NCBI RefSeq assembly: GCF_001428825.1
Contig: NZ_LMIT01000010.1
Span: 814,591-878,590 of the forward strand
Source of the DNA: Nocardioides sp. Root240
GTDB taxonomy: Bacteria > Actinomycetota > Actinomycetes > Propionibacteriales > Nocardioidaceae
Reading direction: 5' to 3'
DNA: 64,000 bases
Position numbers and translations under genes: made by a program. The notes below the pieces were generated by a model. It had not been told where the DNA came from, searched no databases, and saw only the letters and a program-made list of their open reading frames with translations. This document shows positions 42,163-51,596 of the stretch, one piece after another; the first letter of the stretch is position 1; the number at the start of each line of letters is the position of its first letter.

Positions 42163-42551
42163 AGTGTCTCGCACTGCGGGGGTCGGGCGGCACCCACGAG
42201 GACCACGCCGTCGACCACCCGGACGTCGTACGACGGGACGGCCACCGTCGGGTCGTCGAGGCAGACCCCCGTGCGCAGGTCGAACGGCTGCTTGAGCAGC
42301 GGGCTCGCGACGAACGGGACCTGCTCCTCGCCGGCCTCCGCGACGACCGTCCTCGTGCCGACGATGCCGCGCGAGAGCACGGACGCCTTGCCGAAGGGGT
42401 CGAAGTTCGAGAGCGCGAACACCTCGTCGTCGTAGGTCCGGAAGACGGCGACGGCCGAGCCGTCGACGAGCGCGGTCACGCCCGACTCGGGGCGGATCTG
42501 GTCGAGCCGGCACACCACCGTCTCGGTGCCGGTCTGGGCCTCGGTCGTCAT
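42159..42551 (-). CDS. nirD: nitrite reductase (NADH) small subunit
   Basis: Protein of 130 residues with a Rieske-like beta fold (VCRLDQIRPESGVTALVDGS; DEVFALSNFDPFGKASVLSR; CLDDPTVAVPSYDVRVVDG). The Rieske Cys/His ligands are absent, as is normal for actinobacterial NirD of this type (NFDPFGKA). It works with NirB in reducing nitrite to ammonium in the cytoplasm. ATGA overlap with nirB. Confidence 0.93.
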   Translation of the reverse strand: MTTEAQTGTETVVCRLDQIRPESGVTALVDGSAVAVFRTYDDEVFALSNFDPFGKASVLSRGIVGTRTVVAEAGEEQVPFVASPLLKQPFDLRTGVCLDDPTVAVPSYDVRVVDGVVLVGAARPPQCETL

Positions 42552-45112
42552 CGGGGGCCTCCCACCGGGATCGTGGCGCCCAGGGACACCGGTCCTTCGT
42601 TGTTGGCGGCCTGGATCTGGCCGCGCTCCTCGCGGAAGGTGATGTTCGGGTCCGGCGTGCCGGGCGCGTTGACGAAGGACACGAAGCGGGCGAGCTTCTC
42701 CGGGTCCTCGATCGTGGCCTTCCACTCGTCGAAGTACGAGTCGACGTGGCTGTCCATCGCCGCCTCCAGCTCGGTGCCGAGACCGAGGCTGTCGTCGACC
42801 ACCACCTCGCGGATCCGGTCGAGGCCGCCGATCGCCTCCATCCAGTACGACGTGCGCTGCAGCCGGTCGGCGGTGCGGATGTAGTACATGAGGAAGCGGT
42901 CGAGGTACTTGATCAGGTCCTCGCGGGACAGGTCGCCGGCGAGCAGCTGGGCGTGGGCCGGGATGGCGCCGCCGTTGCCGCACACGTAGAGGTTCCAGCC
43001 CTTCTCGGTGGCGATGATGCCGAAGTCCTTCGAGCGCGCCTCCGCGCACTCGCGGGCGCAGCCGGAGACCCCACCCTTGATCTTGTGCGGCGAGCGCAGG
43101 CCGCGGTAGCGCAGCTCGAGCTCGATCGCCATGCCGACCGAGTCCTGCACGCCGTAGCGGCACCAGGTCGAGCCGACGCACGACTTCACGGTCCGCAGCG
43201 ACTTGCCGTAGGCGTGGCCGGACTCCATGCCGGCGTCCACGAGCCGCTTCCAGATGGCCGGCAGATCCTCCATCCGGGCGCCGAACAGGTCGATCCGCTG
43301 GCCGCCGGTGATCTTCGTGTAGAGGCCGTAGTCGCGGGCCACCTCGCCGATCACGATCAGCTTGTCGGGCGTGATCTCGCCGCCGGGGATGCGCGGGACG
43401 ACGGAGTAGGTGCCGTTCTTCTGCAGGTTGGCGAGGTAGGCGTCGTTGGTGTCCTGCAGCGTGGCCAAGCTGTCGTCGAGGACGTGGTGGTTCAGCAGGC
43501 TGGCGAGGATCGAGGCGACCGCCGGCTTGCAGATGTCGCAGCCGCGGCCCTTGCCGTGGCCCTCGATGATGTCGTCGAAGCGGTTGTAGCCATGGACGGC
43601 CACGACCTCGAAGAGCTCCTGGCGCGTCATCGCGAAGTGCTCGCACAGCGACCGGTCGACGACCTTGCCGGTGGCGGCGAAGTGGTCCTCGACGATCTTC
43701 TTCACGACCGTCTTGCAGGAGCCGCAGGTCGCGCCGGCCTGGGTGCACTTGGTCACGCACGCCGGGCTGTCGCAGCCGCCGTCCTCGGAGACCGCGGCGA
43801 GGATCTCCCCCTTGGTCACGTTGTTGCAGGAGCAGACCTGCGCCTCGTCGGGAAGCCCGATCTCGATGCCGCCGCCGCGACCGGCCGGGAGGATGAGCTC
43901 CTCCGGGTTGTCCGGGAGCGCCATGCCGCTGCCGACGAGCGGACGCAGCACGCCGTACGCCGACGCGTCGCCCACCAGGATGCCGCCCAGCAGCTCGAAG
44001 CCACCGGTCGCGTTCTCCAGGACGACGAGCTTCTTGTAGATGCCGGCGACCGCGTCGGCGAAGACCAGCTCGAGGCAGTCGTCCGTGGTGCCGAAGGCGT
44101 CGCCGAAGGACGCGACGTCGACGCCGAGGAGCTTGAGCTTGGTGGACATGTCGGCACCCGTGAAGGCCCCGGCCTCGCCACCGAGCAGGGTGTCGACGAC
44201 GACCTCGGCCATCGTGTAGCCCGGGGCGACCAGGCCGTACATCCGGCCACCCGGCGCGGCACACTCGCCGATCGCCCAGACGTGCTCGTCGGAGCTGCGG
44301 CACTGCTCGTCGACCAGGACGCCGCCGCGCTCGGCCGTCTCGATGCCGGCTGCTCGGGCGATCGCGTCGCGGGGACGGATGCCGGCGGAGAAGATCACGA
44401 TGTCGAGGGGCAGCGTGTCCTCGTCCTTGAACTTGATGCCCGAGACCTTGCCGTCGGCGTCGCCGTCGATCAGCTCGGTCATCACACCGGTGTGCACGGT
44501 CAGGCCGAGCTCCTCGATGTGCCGCTTGAGGGTCGCGCCGCCGGCGTCGTCGACCTGGACCGCCATCAGGCGCGGCGCCATCTCGACGACGTGGGTCTGC
44601 ACGCCCAGCTGGTGCAGCGCGTTGGCCGCCTCCAGGCCGAGCAGGCCGCCGCCGATCACCGCGCCGGCCCGGGCACCCTTCGACGCCTCACGGATCGCCT
44701 CGAGGTCCTCGATGGTGCGGTAGACGAAGACGTTGCCCAGGTCCTTGCCGGGCACCGGCGGGACGAAGGGCGCGGCGCCGGTGGCGAGCACCAGCTCGTC
44801 GTAGCGCAGCGTCTCGCCGTCGGCGAGGGTCACCGTCTGCTCGGTCGCGTCCATCGCGACGACCTCGGTGTCGATCCGCAGGGTGACCCGCGGGTCGTCG
44901 TACACGCCCCCGGGGAGGTACGACAGCGCCTCCGCGCCGACCTCGAAGAAGGACGTCAGGGCCACGCGGTCGTACGCCGGGCGCGGCTCCTCGCCGAGCA
45001 CGACGATGTCGTGGGTCTCGGTGAGCCCGCGCTCGATCGCGGCCTGCACGAAGCGGTGGCCGACCATGCCGTGGCCGACGACGACCAGCTGCTTGCGGAG
45101 GTGCGGTGCCAT
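42548..45112 (-). CDS. nirB: nitrite reductase (NADH) large subunit
   Basis: Protein of 854 residues. The FAD/NADH domain begins LVVVGHGMVGHRFVQA; a BFD-like [2Fe-2S] domain (VCSCNNVTKGEI, then CTQAGATCGSC) is near residues 430-480; the C-terminal siroheme/[4Fe-4S] reductase domain has CVGSTWCRYGVQDS and GCARECAEARSKDFG. It reduces nitrite to ammonium with NADH. Siroheme supply is encoded just downstream (HemD-like and CbiX-like genes). One base separates it from the flavoprotein gene upstream, so it is driven by the promoter at about 46.7 kb. Confidence 0.97.
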   Translation of the reverse strand: MAPHLRKQLVVVGHGMVGHRFVQAAIERGLTETHDIVVLGEEPRPAYDRVALTSFFEVGAEALSYLPGGVYDDPRVTLRIDTEVVAMDATEQTVTLADGETLRYDELVLATGAAPFVPPVPGKDLGNVFVYRTIEDLEAIREASKGARAGAVIGGGLLGLEAANALHQLGVQTHVVEMAPRLMAVQVDDAGGATLKRHIEELGLTVHTGVMTELIDGDADGKVSGIKFKDEDTLPLDIVIFSAGIRPRDAIARAAGIETAERGGVLVDEQCRSSDEHVWAIGECAAPGGRMYGLVAPGYTMAEVVVDTLLGGEAGAFTGADMSTKLKLLGVDVASFGDAFGTTDDCLELVFADAVAGIYKKLVVLENATGGFELLGGILVGDASAYGVLRPLVGSGMALPDNPEELILPAGRGGGIEIGLPDEAQVCSCNNVTKGEILAAVSEDGGCDSPACVTKCTQAGATCGSCKTVVKKIVEDHFAATGKVVDRSLCEHFAMTRQELFEVVAVHGYNRFDDIIEGHGKGRGCDICKPAVASILASLLNHHVLDDSLATLQDTNDAYLANLQKNGTYSVVPRIPGGEITPDKLIVIGEVARDYGLYTKITGGQRIDLFGARMEDLPAIWKRLVDAGMESGHAYGKSLRTVKSCVGSTWCRYGVQDSVGMAIELELRYRGLRSPHKIKGGVSGCARECAEARSKDFGIIATEKGWNLYVCGNGGAIPAHAQLLAGDLSREDLIKYLDRFLMYYIRTADRLQRTSYWMEAIGGLDRIREVVVDDSLGLGTELEAAMDSHVDSYFDEWKATIEDPEKLARFVSFVNAPGTPDPNITFREERGQIQAANNEGPVSLGATIPVGGPR

Positions 45113-45113
45113 G

Positions 45114-46682
45114 TCAGGACCCCTTCTGGGTGGTGGCCAGGGCAGGGCTCGGGGTGCCGAGCAGCTGCCTGACGGTCGAGGCGCAACCACCGCAACCGGT
45201 GGTGGCGCGCGTGGTGTCACGGACCTGCTCGAAGGACGAGCAGCCGCGGATCCGGCCGGCGGTGACGCCCGCGCAGGCGCACACCTCGGCATCGTCGGGG
45301 AGGGTGAGGGCAGCACTGCCCTCGTCCGCCGTGCGCTCCGGCATCAGCAGGTTCCCGGGCTCACGGGGGCCGAGGACCGTCTGCCGGTCGAAGTGCTGGG
45401 TGATCAGGCCGACGCGCGACAGGTCGCCGACCAGGGTGGCCGCGACGATCCGGCCGTCGCGGACGACGAGCCGGCGGTGCGAGCCGGAGATGGGGTTCGA
45501 GACCTCGACGACCTCACCACCGGCAGCGACCTCGCGGTCGGCGTCGCCGAGCACGGCGACGTCGAGGTCGGTCGCACGGAGCCGGGCGACGATGCGGGCG
45601 CCGTCGTACTTCACGGCCTCGTCGCACAGGATGCCGGCGAGGATGCCGGCCTGCTCCCAGGCGGGCGGGACGAAGCCGGTGGTGCGGCCGTCGTGCTCCA
45701 CACAGTCGCCGAGGGCGTGGATGCCCGGGTCGGTCACGCTGGCGAGGCGGTCGTCGACCACGATCCCGCGGCGGACCTCGAGACCGGCGCCCCGTGCCAG
45801 CGCGGTCGACGGACGGCCGCCCGCGGTGAGCACCAGCAGGTCCGTGTCGAGGGTGAAGCCGTTGTCGAGGCGCAGCGAGACCCGGCCCGGGTTGCGCGGC
45901 AGCGGGTCGAGGACCCGCACTTGTCCTTGGCCGATGGCCTGGCCGAGGAGACCCGCACCGTCCGACGCGTCGTTGATCCGGATGGCCCGGGCACCGGTGT
46001 AGACCGCGACCCCGAGCTTCTTGAGGTCACGCGCCAGGATCCGCCCGGCGGCGCTGGTGATCTGCTGGTGCAGCAGGTGCTCGGCGCCCTCGACGATCTC
46101 GGTGTCGAGGCCGCGCGCGCCCAGCGCCCGCGCCACCTGCAGGCCGAGGAGGCCGCCGCCGACGACGACCGCGCGCCGGTTGACCGGGCGGCCGTCCTCG
46201 TCGGTCGTCTCGATCGCCTCGAGCAGGCGCTGGCAGTCGCCGAGGCTGCGGAAGGCGTGCACCGCGTCGTGCAGCGAGCCGTCCATCCGGACCAGGCCGC
46301 GGATCGGCGGGAGCGTGGGGATGCTGCCGGTCGCGAGGACCAGCACGTCGTACTCGATGAGGGTGCCGTCGACGAGCATCACGTCACGGTGGTCGCGGTC
46401 GACGCCCAGCACCCGGGCGCCCAGGCGCAGGTCGACGCCGTGCTCGGCGTACCACTCCGGGGAGCGCAGGGTCAGCGCCTCGGGGCGGTGCGTGCCCTCG
46501 AGGACGGCGGAGAGCAGGATCCGGTTGTACGGCGCCACGGGCTCGTCGCCGAGCACGGTCACGTCGTACAGCTCGGTGGCCCGGCGGGCCACCAGCTCCT
46601 CGACGAGACGGGTCGTGGCCATGCCGGAGCCGACGACGACGAGCCGCTGGCGCGGCTCCTCGGGGCGGTGGCTCTCGGTCAT
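45114..46682 (-). CDS. FAD-dependent electron-transfer subunit of assimilatory nitrate reductase (NasB-like)
   Basis: Protein of 522 residues homologous to the N-terminal half of NirB: FAD motif VVVGSGMATTRLVEELV, NAD motif VVVGGGLLGLQVARAL, FAD-contact GIHALGDC, and a C-terminal BFD-like [2Fe-2S] domain with CACAGVTAGRIRGCSSF and TGCGGC. It lacks the siroheme domain. Such proteins (NasB) pass electrons from NADH to the molybdenum nitrate reductase. The latter (49400-51463) lacks its own BFD domain, which supports the pairing. First gene of the nasB-like/nirBD/hemD-like/cbiX-like operon. Confidence 0.85.
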   Translation of the reverse strand: MTESHRPEEPRQRLVVVGSGMATTRLVEELVARRATELYDVTVLGDEPVAPYNRILLSAVLEGTHRPEALTLRSPEWYAEHGVDLRLGARVLGVDRDHRDVMLVDGTLIEYDVLVLATGSIPTLPPIRGLVRMDGSLHDAVHAFRSLGDCQRLLEAIETTDEDGRPVNRRAVVVGGGLLGLQVARALGARGLDTEIVEGAEHLLHQQITSAAGRILARDLKKLGVAVYTGARAIRINDASDGAGLLGQAIGQGQVRVLDPLPRNPGRVSLRLDNGFTLDTDLLVLTAGGRPSTALARGAGLEVRRGIVVDDRLASVTDPGIHALGDCVEHDGRTTGFVPPAWEQAGILAGILCDEAVKYDGARIVARLRATDLDVAVLGDADREVAAGGEVVEVSNPISGSHRRLVVRDGRIVAATLVGDLSRVGLITQHFDRQTVLGPREPGNLLMPERTADEGSAALTLPDDAEVCACAGVTAGRIRGCSSFEQVRDTTRATTGCGGCASTVRQLLGTPSPALATTQKGS

Positions 46683-46738
46683 GTGTCCATGGTGGTCGCC
46701 GGAGATTTCGCGTCCCGGCGCTCGTGCCGCACCCCGAG

Positions 46739-46779
46739 GTCAACTAGTCCTCACAGCCTCACCAACCTCACGGGATCAC
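46739..46779 (-). promoter_or_regulatory. nitrate-cluster promoter signature A (upstream of the flavoprotein/nirBD operon)
   Basis: Read on the minus strand: GTGAT, GTGAG, GTGAG, GTGAG followed by TTGAC. Positions on the plus strand are GTCAA 46739, CTCAC 46750, CTCAC 46758, CTCAC 46767, ATCAC 46775, giving spacings of 11, 8, 9 and 8. The identical series is present at the narK promoter and a shorter form at the nitrate reductase promoter. Confidence 0.7.
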
Positions 46780-46958
46780 GCCGTGAAGCGCGTCACGGCC
46801 ACGTAAACCCGCCGGCCTCCCGGGGGCCACGCGGTGGTGTTCACCTCGGGTCCACCACGCGGCCATGCTGCGCCCGATGCCCGGCTCCCGGGCGTGCCTA
46901 CCGTCCGCGACGAGCGGACTCGGCTGTCGGGTCCGCACGGACACATGAAGGAGTGCAC

Positions 46959-48791
46959 GTGCACCCCCGGATGAGGACTGCGGCCCTGGCCGCACTGGCG
47001 CTCGTCGGCGCCACGAGCAGCACGCTGGTCGCCACCCCGCACGCGTCGGCCAACGCCGACGACGGGATCAAGAACGTCATCTACCTGCTCGGGGACGGCA
47101 TGGGCCGCACCCAGGTCAGCGCCGCCCGCCAGCGCTACCACGGCGCCGACGGCGAGCTCTCGATGGAGAAGCTCGGCACGACCGGCCAGGTGGCGACGTA
47201 CGCCGTGCAGAAGAACTCCGGCCAGCCCGGCGCGGCCGACTTCTCCCCGAACTACGTCACCGACTCCTCCTCCGCCGCGACGGCGTGGGCCTCCGGCGTG
47301 AAGACCTACAACAACGCCAACGGCATCGACGCCAAGGCGACCATCACCCCCACGCTCATGGAGCTCGCGCATGCCGCCGGCCTCGCGACCGGCAACGTGT
47401 CGACCGCCGAGATCACCGACGCGACGCCCGCCGGCCAGATGAGCCACACCCTGCAGCGCGCCTGCCAGGGCCCGAACTACGTCGAGGCGTCGTGCCAGCT
47501 GCCCGAGGTCACCGGCGGCAGCCCCCTCGCCACCGACGACCTGCGGGTCACGCCGATCGCCGACCAGATCGCCACGAACCAGACCGCCGACGTCATCCTC
47601 GGCGGCGGCCTGAGCCGCTTCGACGCCGCCAACAAGGCCACGCTCGAGGGCAACGGCTACACGGTGCTCAGCGACCCCGGCACGCAGACGGTCGCGAACA
47701 AGACCCAGCTCGCCGCCGTGCCGGCCGATGCGGGCAAGGTCTTCGCGCTCTTCTCCAAGGGCAACATGACCATCGAGAAGTACAAGCGTGAGAACCCCGG
47801 TGAGCCGGAGGCCCAGGAGCCGACCGTCGCCGACATGACGACGAAGGCGATCGAGGTCCTCAAGGCCAAGTCGGACGCGTCCGGCAAGGGCTTCTACCTG
47901 CAGGTCGAGGGCGCCCTGATCGACAAGCGATCGCACGCCAACGACGCGGCGCAGACCCTCGAGGAGACCAAGGCGTTCGACGACGCGGTCAAGGTCGCCT
48001 ACGACTTCGCGAAGCAGGACGGCCACACCCTCGTGATCGTCACCGCCGACCACGAGTGCGCCGGCTTCAACATCATCGAGAAGGGTTCGTTCACCAACGC
48101 CGAGGCCGCCGCCCCGCCGGCCAACAACGACGGCAAGAACACGTCGAACCCGTCGCGTCCCTCGTCGGGCGCCAAGGACGCGGTCCGCTCGCACGACTTC
48201 ATCAACGACGGCGGCGCCGGCCAGACGGACGTGAAGAACTTCGCCCCCGCGACGTTCGGCACGGTCGACCAGGGCCCGAACTACACCTCGCTCGACGGCA
48301 CCGCGAACGGCGCCCTCTGGCTGACCTACCTCTCCGGGAACCACACCGGTGCGGACGTCCCGATCTTCTCCTACGGCGCGGGATCCGAGCTGCTTGACGG
48401 GGAGATCGACAACACCGACCTGTTCGACATCGTCGGCTCCGCACTCGGCGTTCGCCCGACCATCCCGCTGCCGGCCGACCCGACCGTGACCGTCACGGCC
48501 ACCCCGGCTCCCGGCAAGGTCGCGACCGCCCTCGGCATCACCGGCCCGACGCTGGTCAAGCCGCTCGTGACGGTCACCTACCGGATCACGGCGAGCAAGG
48601 TCCCCAACGGCGGCAAGGTCGTCATCAAGGACAACGGCAAGGTCGTCAAGACCGTGCTGGTCAGCGCCGGCCGGGCGAGCGCCGCGCTCAGGCTCGCGCG
48701 CGGCACGCACCGCCTCGCGGCGTCGTACGCCGGGTCGTCGAAGACGCTCCCGTCGTCGACGCCCACCCTCACGGTCGTCGCACGTCGCTGA
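46959..48791 (+). CDS. secreted alkaline phosphatase with C-terminal Ig-like domain
   Basis: Protein of 610 residues from GTG 46959 (AAGGAG five bases upstream) with a Sec signal peptide (cleavage near ASA-NAD). Alkaline phosphatase motifs: YLLGDGMGRTQ (metal Asp), nucleophile Ser in VTDSSSAATAWASG, and later EGALIDKRSHAND and VTADHECAGF. The order matches the PhoA superfamily. The C-terminal 95 residues (VTYRITASKVPNGGKVVIKD) form a bacterial Ig-like repeat domain, probably wall-binding. It lies inside the nitrate cluster on the opposite strand and shares the intergenic region with the flavoprotein promoter. Confidence 0.92.
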   Translation: MHPRMRTAALAALALVGATSSTLVATPHASANADDGIKNVIYLLGDGMGRTQVSAARQRYHGADGELSMEKLGTTGQVATYAVQKNSGQPGAADFSPNYVTDSSSAATAWASGVKTYNNANGIDAKATITPTLMELAHAAGLATGNVSTAEITDATPAGQMSHTLQRACQGPNYVEASCQLPEVTGGSPLATDDLRVTPIADQIATNQTADVILGGGLSRFDAANKATLEGNGYTVLSDPGTQTVANKTQLAAVPADAGKVFALFSKGNMTIEKYKRENPGEPEAQEPTVADMTTKAIEVLKAKSDASGKGFYLQVEGALIDKRSHANDAAQTLEETKAFDDAVKVAYDFAKQDGHTLVIVTADHECAGFNIIEKGSFTNAEAAAPPANNDGKNTSNPSRPSSGAKDAVRSHDFINDGGAGQTDVKNFAPATFGTVDQGPNYTSLDGTANGALWLTYLSGNHTGADVPIFSYGAGSELLDGEIDNTDLFDIVGSALGVRPTIPLPADPTVTVTATPAPGKVATALGITGPTLVKPLVTVTYRITASKVPNGGKVVIKDNGKVVKTVLVSAGRASAALRLARGTHRLAASYAGSSKTLPSSTPTLTVVARR

Positions 48792-48804
48792 CCGTCCGCT
48801 CCAC

Positions 48805-48838
48805 CCGAGGGGCCCGCGCCGACGCGTGGGCCCCTCGG
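48805..48838 (+). terminator. strong hairpin after the alkaline phosphatase gene
   Basis: CCGAGGGGCCC and GGGCCCCTCGG form a perfect 11-bp stem around a 12-base loop, 13 bases after the stop. No T-tract. Confidence 0.6.
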
Positions 48839-48868
48839 CCGTACTTCCCGCACCACCCAGGAGAACCC

Positions 48869-49399
48869 GTGAAGCCCCTCGTCGCCGCCGGTACCGCCGG
48901 CGCCGCCTCCCTCGCCCTCGTCGCCGGCCTCTGGCTGGCGGTGTCCGGCTCCGACGGCAGCCCGTCCGCCGATGCGGCCAGCCTCCCGACCGGACCGGTC
49001 GTGAACACCTCGCTCGGGCTCCCAACGCCCACCGGCGATCCGGAGCTGCCCGGCATCCGTGGGCTCGCGCCCGCCTCCGGCACGGTCGGCCGGCTCGCCG
49101 GCCCCTTCGACGACCGCTTCGTGACCCGTGGCGTCACCTTCGACGGCCGCGCGCTCCACGGTTCGCTCACGGTGACCAGCGACGTCAGCGAGATCCTCGC
49201 GCTGCAGGTCCTCGCCGGCTTCTACGACGCCGACGGCCGCTTCGTCGGTCAGGCCCGCTGGGACTTCCGGCCTCCCGAGGAGGGCCATGAGGAGGGCCAC
49301 CCCGACGAGTCGGTGGACTTCGTGGTCGAGGTGCCGGCGAAGCTGCGCGGCAGGGCGGCCGCGGCGTCGTACGGCGTGACGAACCTGGTCAACGAGTAG
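48869..49399 (+). CDS. secreted or membrane-anchored protein of unknown function
   Basis: Protein of 176 residues from GTG 48869 (CAGGAG upstream). The N-terminal hydrophobic segment (AGAASLALVAGLWLAVSGSD) is a signal peptide or anchor. The rest is beta-rich (RFVTRGVTFDGRALHGSLTV) with a His/Glu cluster PPEEGHEEGHPDES that could bind metal. It directly follows the phosphatase terminator and converges on the nitrate reductase gene, whose stop is the next base. No family recognised. Confidence 0.6.
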   Translation: MKPLVAAGTAGAASLALVAGLWLAVSGSDGSPSADAASLPTGPVVNTSLGLPTPTGDPELPGIRGLAPASGTVGRLAGPFDDRFVTRGVTFDGRALHGSLTVTSDVSEILALQVLAGFYDADGRFVGQARWDFRPPEEGHEEGHPDESVDFVVEVPAKLRGRAAAASYGVTNLVNE

Positions 49400-51463
49400 T
49401 CAGACGAGCACTTCCGCCGCGCAGACCTTGAACTCCGGCATCCGGCTGGACGGGTCGAGCGCGTCGTTGGTGAGCCGGTTCGCACCGACCCAGTGGAAGG
49501 GCACGAAGACGGTGTCGGGGCGGATCGTGGTGACGACGCGCGCCGGCGCCTTCATCTCGCCGCGCCGGGTGCGGACCACGACGGGAGCGCCGTCGTGGGC
49601 GCCGATCCGGTCGGCGAGCATCGGGTGCATCTCGACGAAGGCACCCTCGTCGGTGAGCCCCTTGATGCGACGGGTCTGCGCGCCCGACTGGTACTGCGCG
49701 AGTACGCGGCCGGTCGTGAGGTGCACCGGGTACGACGCGTCGGGCTGCTCCGCGGCGCCGACGAACTCCTGCACCAGGAAGCGCGCGCGGCCGTCCGGCG
49801 TGGCGAAGGTCTCGGTGAACATCCGCGGCGTGCCCGGGTGGTCCGGCGTCGGGCAGGGCCAGAAGACGCCCTTCTCAGCGGCGATCCGCTCGTAGGTGAT
49901 GCCGGCGTAGTCGGCCTTGCCCCCGGCGGACGCCCGGCCGAGCTCGGCGAAGATCTCCTCCGGCTCGACGGAGAACTCGATCGGTGAGTCGAGCCGCGCA
50001 GCCAGGCCGGCGATCACGTCGAGGTCGCTGCGGACGCCGGCCGGCGGCGTGATCGCGCGCTGCCTCAGGATCACGCGGCCCTCGAGGTTGGTCATCGTGC
50101 CGCTCTCCTCCGCCCACTGGGTGACGGGGAGGACGACGTCGGCGAGCGCGGCGGTCTCGGACATGACGATGTCGCAGACGACGAGCAGGTCGAGGGACTC
50201 GAGCCGCTTCGTGACGTGGGTGGCGTGCGGGGCGCTCACGACGATGTTCGAGCCGAACACGAGGAGCGCCTTCGGCCCACCACCGTCACCGAGCGACTCC
50301 AGCAGCTCGTACGCCGACTTTCCCTTGCCGGGGAGGGATTCCGGGGCCACGCCCCACACCGACGCGACGTGGGCCCGGGCTGCGGGGTCGTCGATCATCC
50401 GGTAGCCGGGGAGCTGGTCGGCCTTCTGGCCGTGCTCGCGGCCGCCCTGGCCGTTGCCCTGACCGGTGAGGCAGCCGTAGCCGGCGTACGCCTTGCCGGG
50501 CATGCCGAGCGCGAGCGCGACGTTGATCCAGGCGAGCACGGTCGCGGTGCCCTGGGCGTGCTGCTCGGCGCCGCGAGCGGTCAGCACCGTCACGCGGTCG
50601 GCCTCGGCGAGCAGGTCGACCAGGGCGCGCAGCTCGTCGGTGGCGATGCCGGTGGTGCGCTCGACGCGCTCGGGCCACCACGAGGCGACCGAGCGCCGGA
50701 CCGCGTCGAAGCCGGTGGTGCGAGCGGCGACGTACTCCTCGTCGATGGCGCCCTGCGCGTCGAGGAGATGGAGAACGCCCAGTCCCAGGGCGAGATCCGT
50801 GCCCGGGACCGGCTGCAGGAAGAGGTCCGCACGCTCGGCGGTCGACGTCAGCCGAGGGTCGATCACGACGACCTTTCCGCCACGCTCGCGCAGCCGGTCG
50901 AGGTGGCGGGCGGCCGGCGGCATGGTCTCGGCAAGGTTCGAGCCGACGAGGACGACGACGTCGGTCTGCTCGATGTCGGCGAGCGGGAAGGGCAGGCCGC
51001 GGTCGACGCCGAACGCCTGGTTGCCGGCGCTGGCGGCCGAGCTCATGCACCAGCGGCCGTTGTAGTCGATCTGGCTGGTGCCGAGCGCGACGCGGGCGAA
51101 TTTCCCGAGCTGGTAGGACTTCTCGTTGGTCAGGCCACCGCCGCCGAAGACCGCCACCGCGTCCTTGCCGTGCGCGGCCTGGAGGCTCGTGAGCTGTGCG
51201 GCGACCAGGTCGAGGGCCTCGTCCCAGCTGGCTCCGCGGAGCTCGCCGGTCGCGCAGTCCCGGACCAGCGGCTGCGTGAGCCGCTCGCGGCTGCCGCGGA
51301 GCTCGCCGGACGTCCAGCCCTTGCGGCACATCGCGCCCTGGTTGACGGGGAACTCGTCCCACGCCCCGATCTCGATGCCGGCGCGGCCCTTGCGGGAGAT
51401 CGCCATGCCGCACTGCAGGCTGCAGTACGGGCAGTGGGTCTTCACGGCGGCGCTCTCGGTCAT
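49400..51463 (-). CDS. assimilatory nitrate reductase catalytic subunit (molybdopterin, [4Fe-4S])
   Basis: Protein of 687 residues from ATG 51463 (in-frame ATGs at 51472 and 51493 are alternatives). The [4Fe-4S] ligands CPYCSLQC and CRKG near the N-terminus mark the NarB/NasC family. Molybdopterin-binding features include VVLVGSNLAETMPPAARH, GYGCLTGQGNGQGGREHGQK, and a C-terminal dinucleotide domain (TTGRVLAQYQSGAQTRRI). It reduces nitrate to nitrite in the cytoplasm. It has no C-terminal BFD domain, so electrons probably come from the NasB-like protein encoded at 45114-46682. It has its own promoter with the nitrate-cluster signature. Confidence 0.92.
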   Translation of the reverse strand: MTESAAVKTHCPYCSLQCGMAISRKGRAGIEIGAWDEFPVNQGAMCRKGWTSGELRGSRERLTQPLVRDCATGELRGASWDEALDLVAAQLTSLQAAHGKDAVAVFGGGGLTNEKSYQLGKFARVALGTSQIDYNGRWCMSSAASAGNQAFGVDRGLPFPLADIEQTDVVVLVGSNLAETMPPAARHLDRLRERGGKVVVIDPRLTSTAERADLFLQPVPGTDLALGLGVLHLLDAQGAIDEEYVAARTTGFDAVRRSVASWWPERVERTTGIATDELRALVDLLAEADRVTVLTARGAEQHAQGTATVLAWINVALALGMPGKAYAGYGCLTGQGNGQGGREHGQKADQLPGYRMIDDPAARAHVASVWGVAPESLPGKGKSAYELLESLGDGGGPKALLVFGSNIVVSAPHATHVTKRLESLDLLVVCDIVMSETAALADVVLPVTQWAEESGTMTNLEGRVILRQRAITPPAGVRSDLDVIAGLAARLDSPIEFSVEPEEIFAELGRASAGGKADYAGITYERIAAEKGVFWPCPTPDHPGTPRMFTETFATPDGRARFLVQEFVGAAEQPDASYPVHLTTGRVLAQYQSGAQTRRIKGLTDEGAFVEMHPMLADRIGAHDGAPVVVRTRRGEMKAPARVVTTIRPDTVFVPFHWVGANRLTNDALDPSSRMPEFKVCAAEVLV

Positions 51464-51519
51464 GTCATCCATTCCAGCGGGACGGCGTTTCACGTCACGG
51501 GAGGCCGCGAGGCCGCGAG

Positions 51520-51543
51520 GTCAACATGTCCTCACGGCCTCAC
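51520..51543 (-). promoter_or_regulatory. nitrate-cluster promoter signature B (nitrate reductase gene)
   Basis: Plus-strand positions GTCAA 51520, CTCAC 51531, CTCAC 51539: spacings 11 and 8, as in signatures A and C, but only two GTGAG units. The flanking bases are also alike (GAGGTCAAC and CCTCACGGCCTCACGG). Confidence 0.6.
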
Positions 51544-51555
51544 GGCCTTGTCGTT

Positions 51556-51588
51556 GGTTGAGGTGCGAGCGCAGCGAGCCTCGAGACC
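51556..51588. repeat. dispersed 33-bp intergenic repeat, copy 1
   Basis: Begins GGTTGAGGTGCGAGCG and ends CAGCGAGCCTCGAGACC. It is a partly self-complementary sequence of the kind scattered in many copies through Nocardioides-type genomes. It lies between the narK stop (51597) and the nitrate reductase promoter. A 34-bp copy is at 58215-58248. Confidence 0.7.
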
Positions 51589-51596
51589 TCGGTGGC

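Noticed and set aside
46783..46808. Possible GlnR box in the nirBD/phosphatase intergenic region
   Set aside because: GTGAAGC and CACGTAAAC fragments do not give the regular GTnAC/GAAAC spacing expected for GlnR.
44868..46958. Long in-frame extension upstream of the alkaline phosphatase
   Set aside because: It is antisense to nirB and the flavoprotein gene. The signal peptide and ribosome binding site place the true start at 46959.
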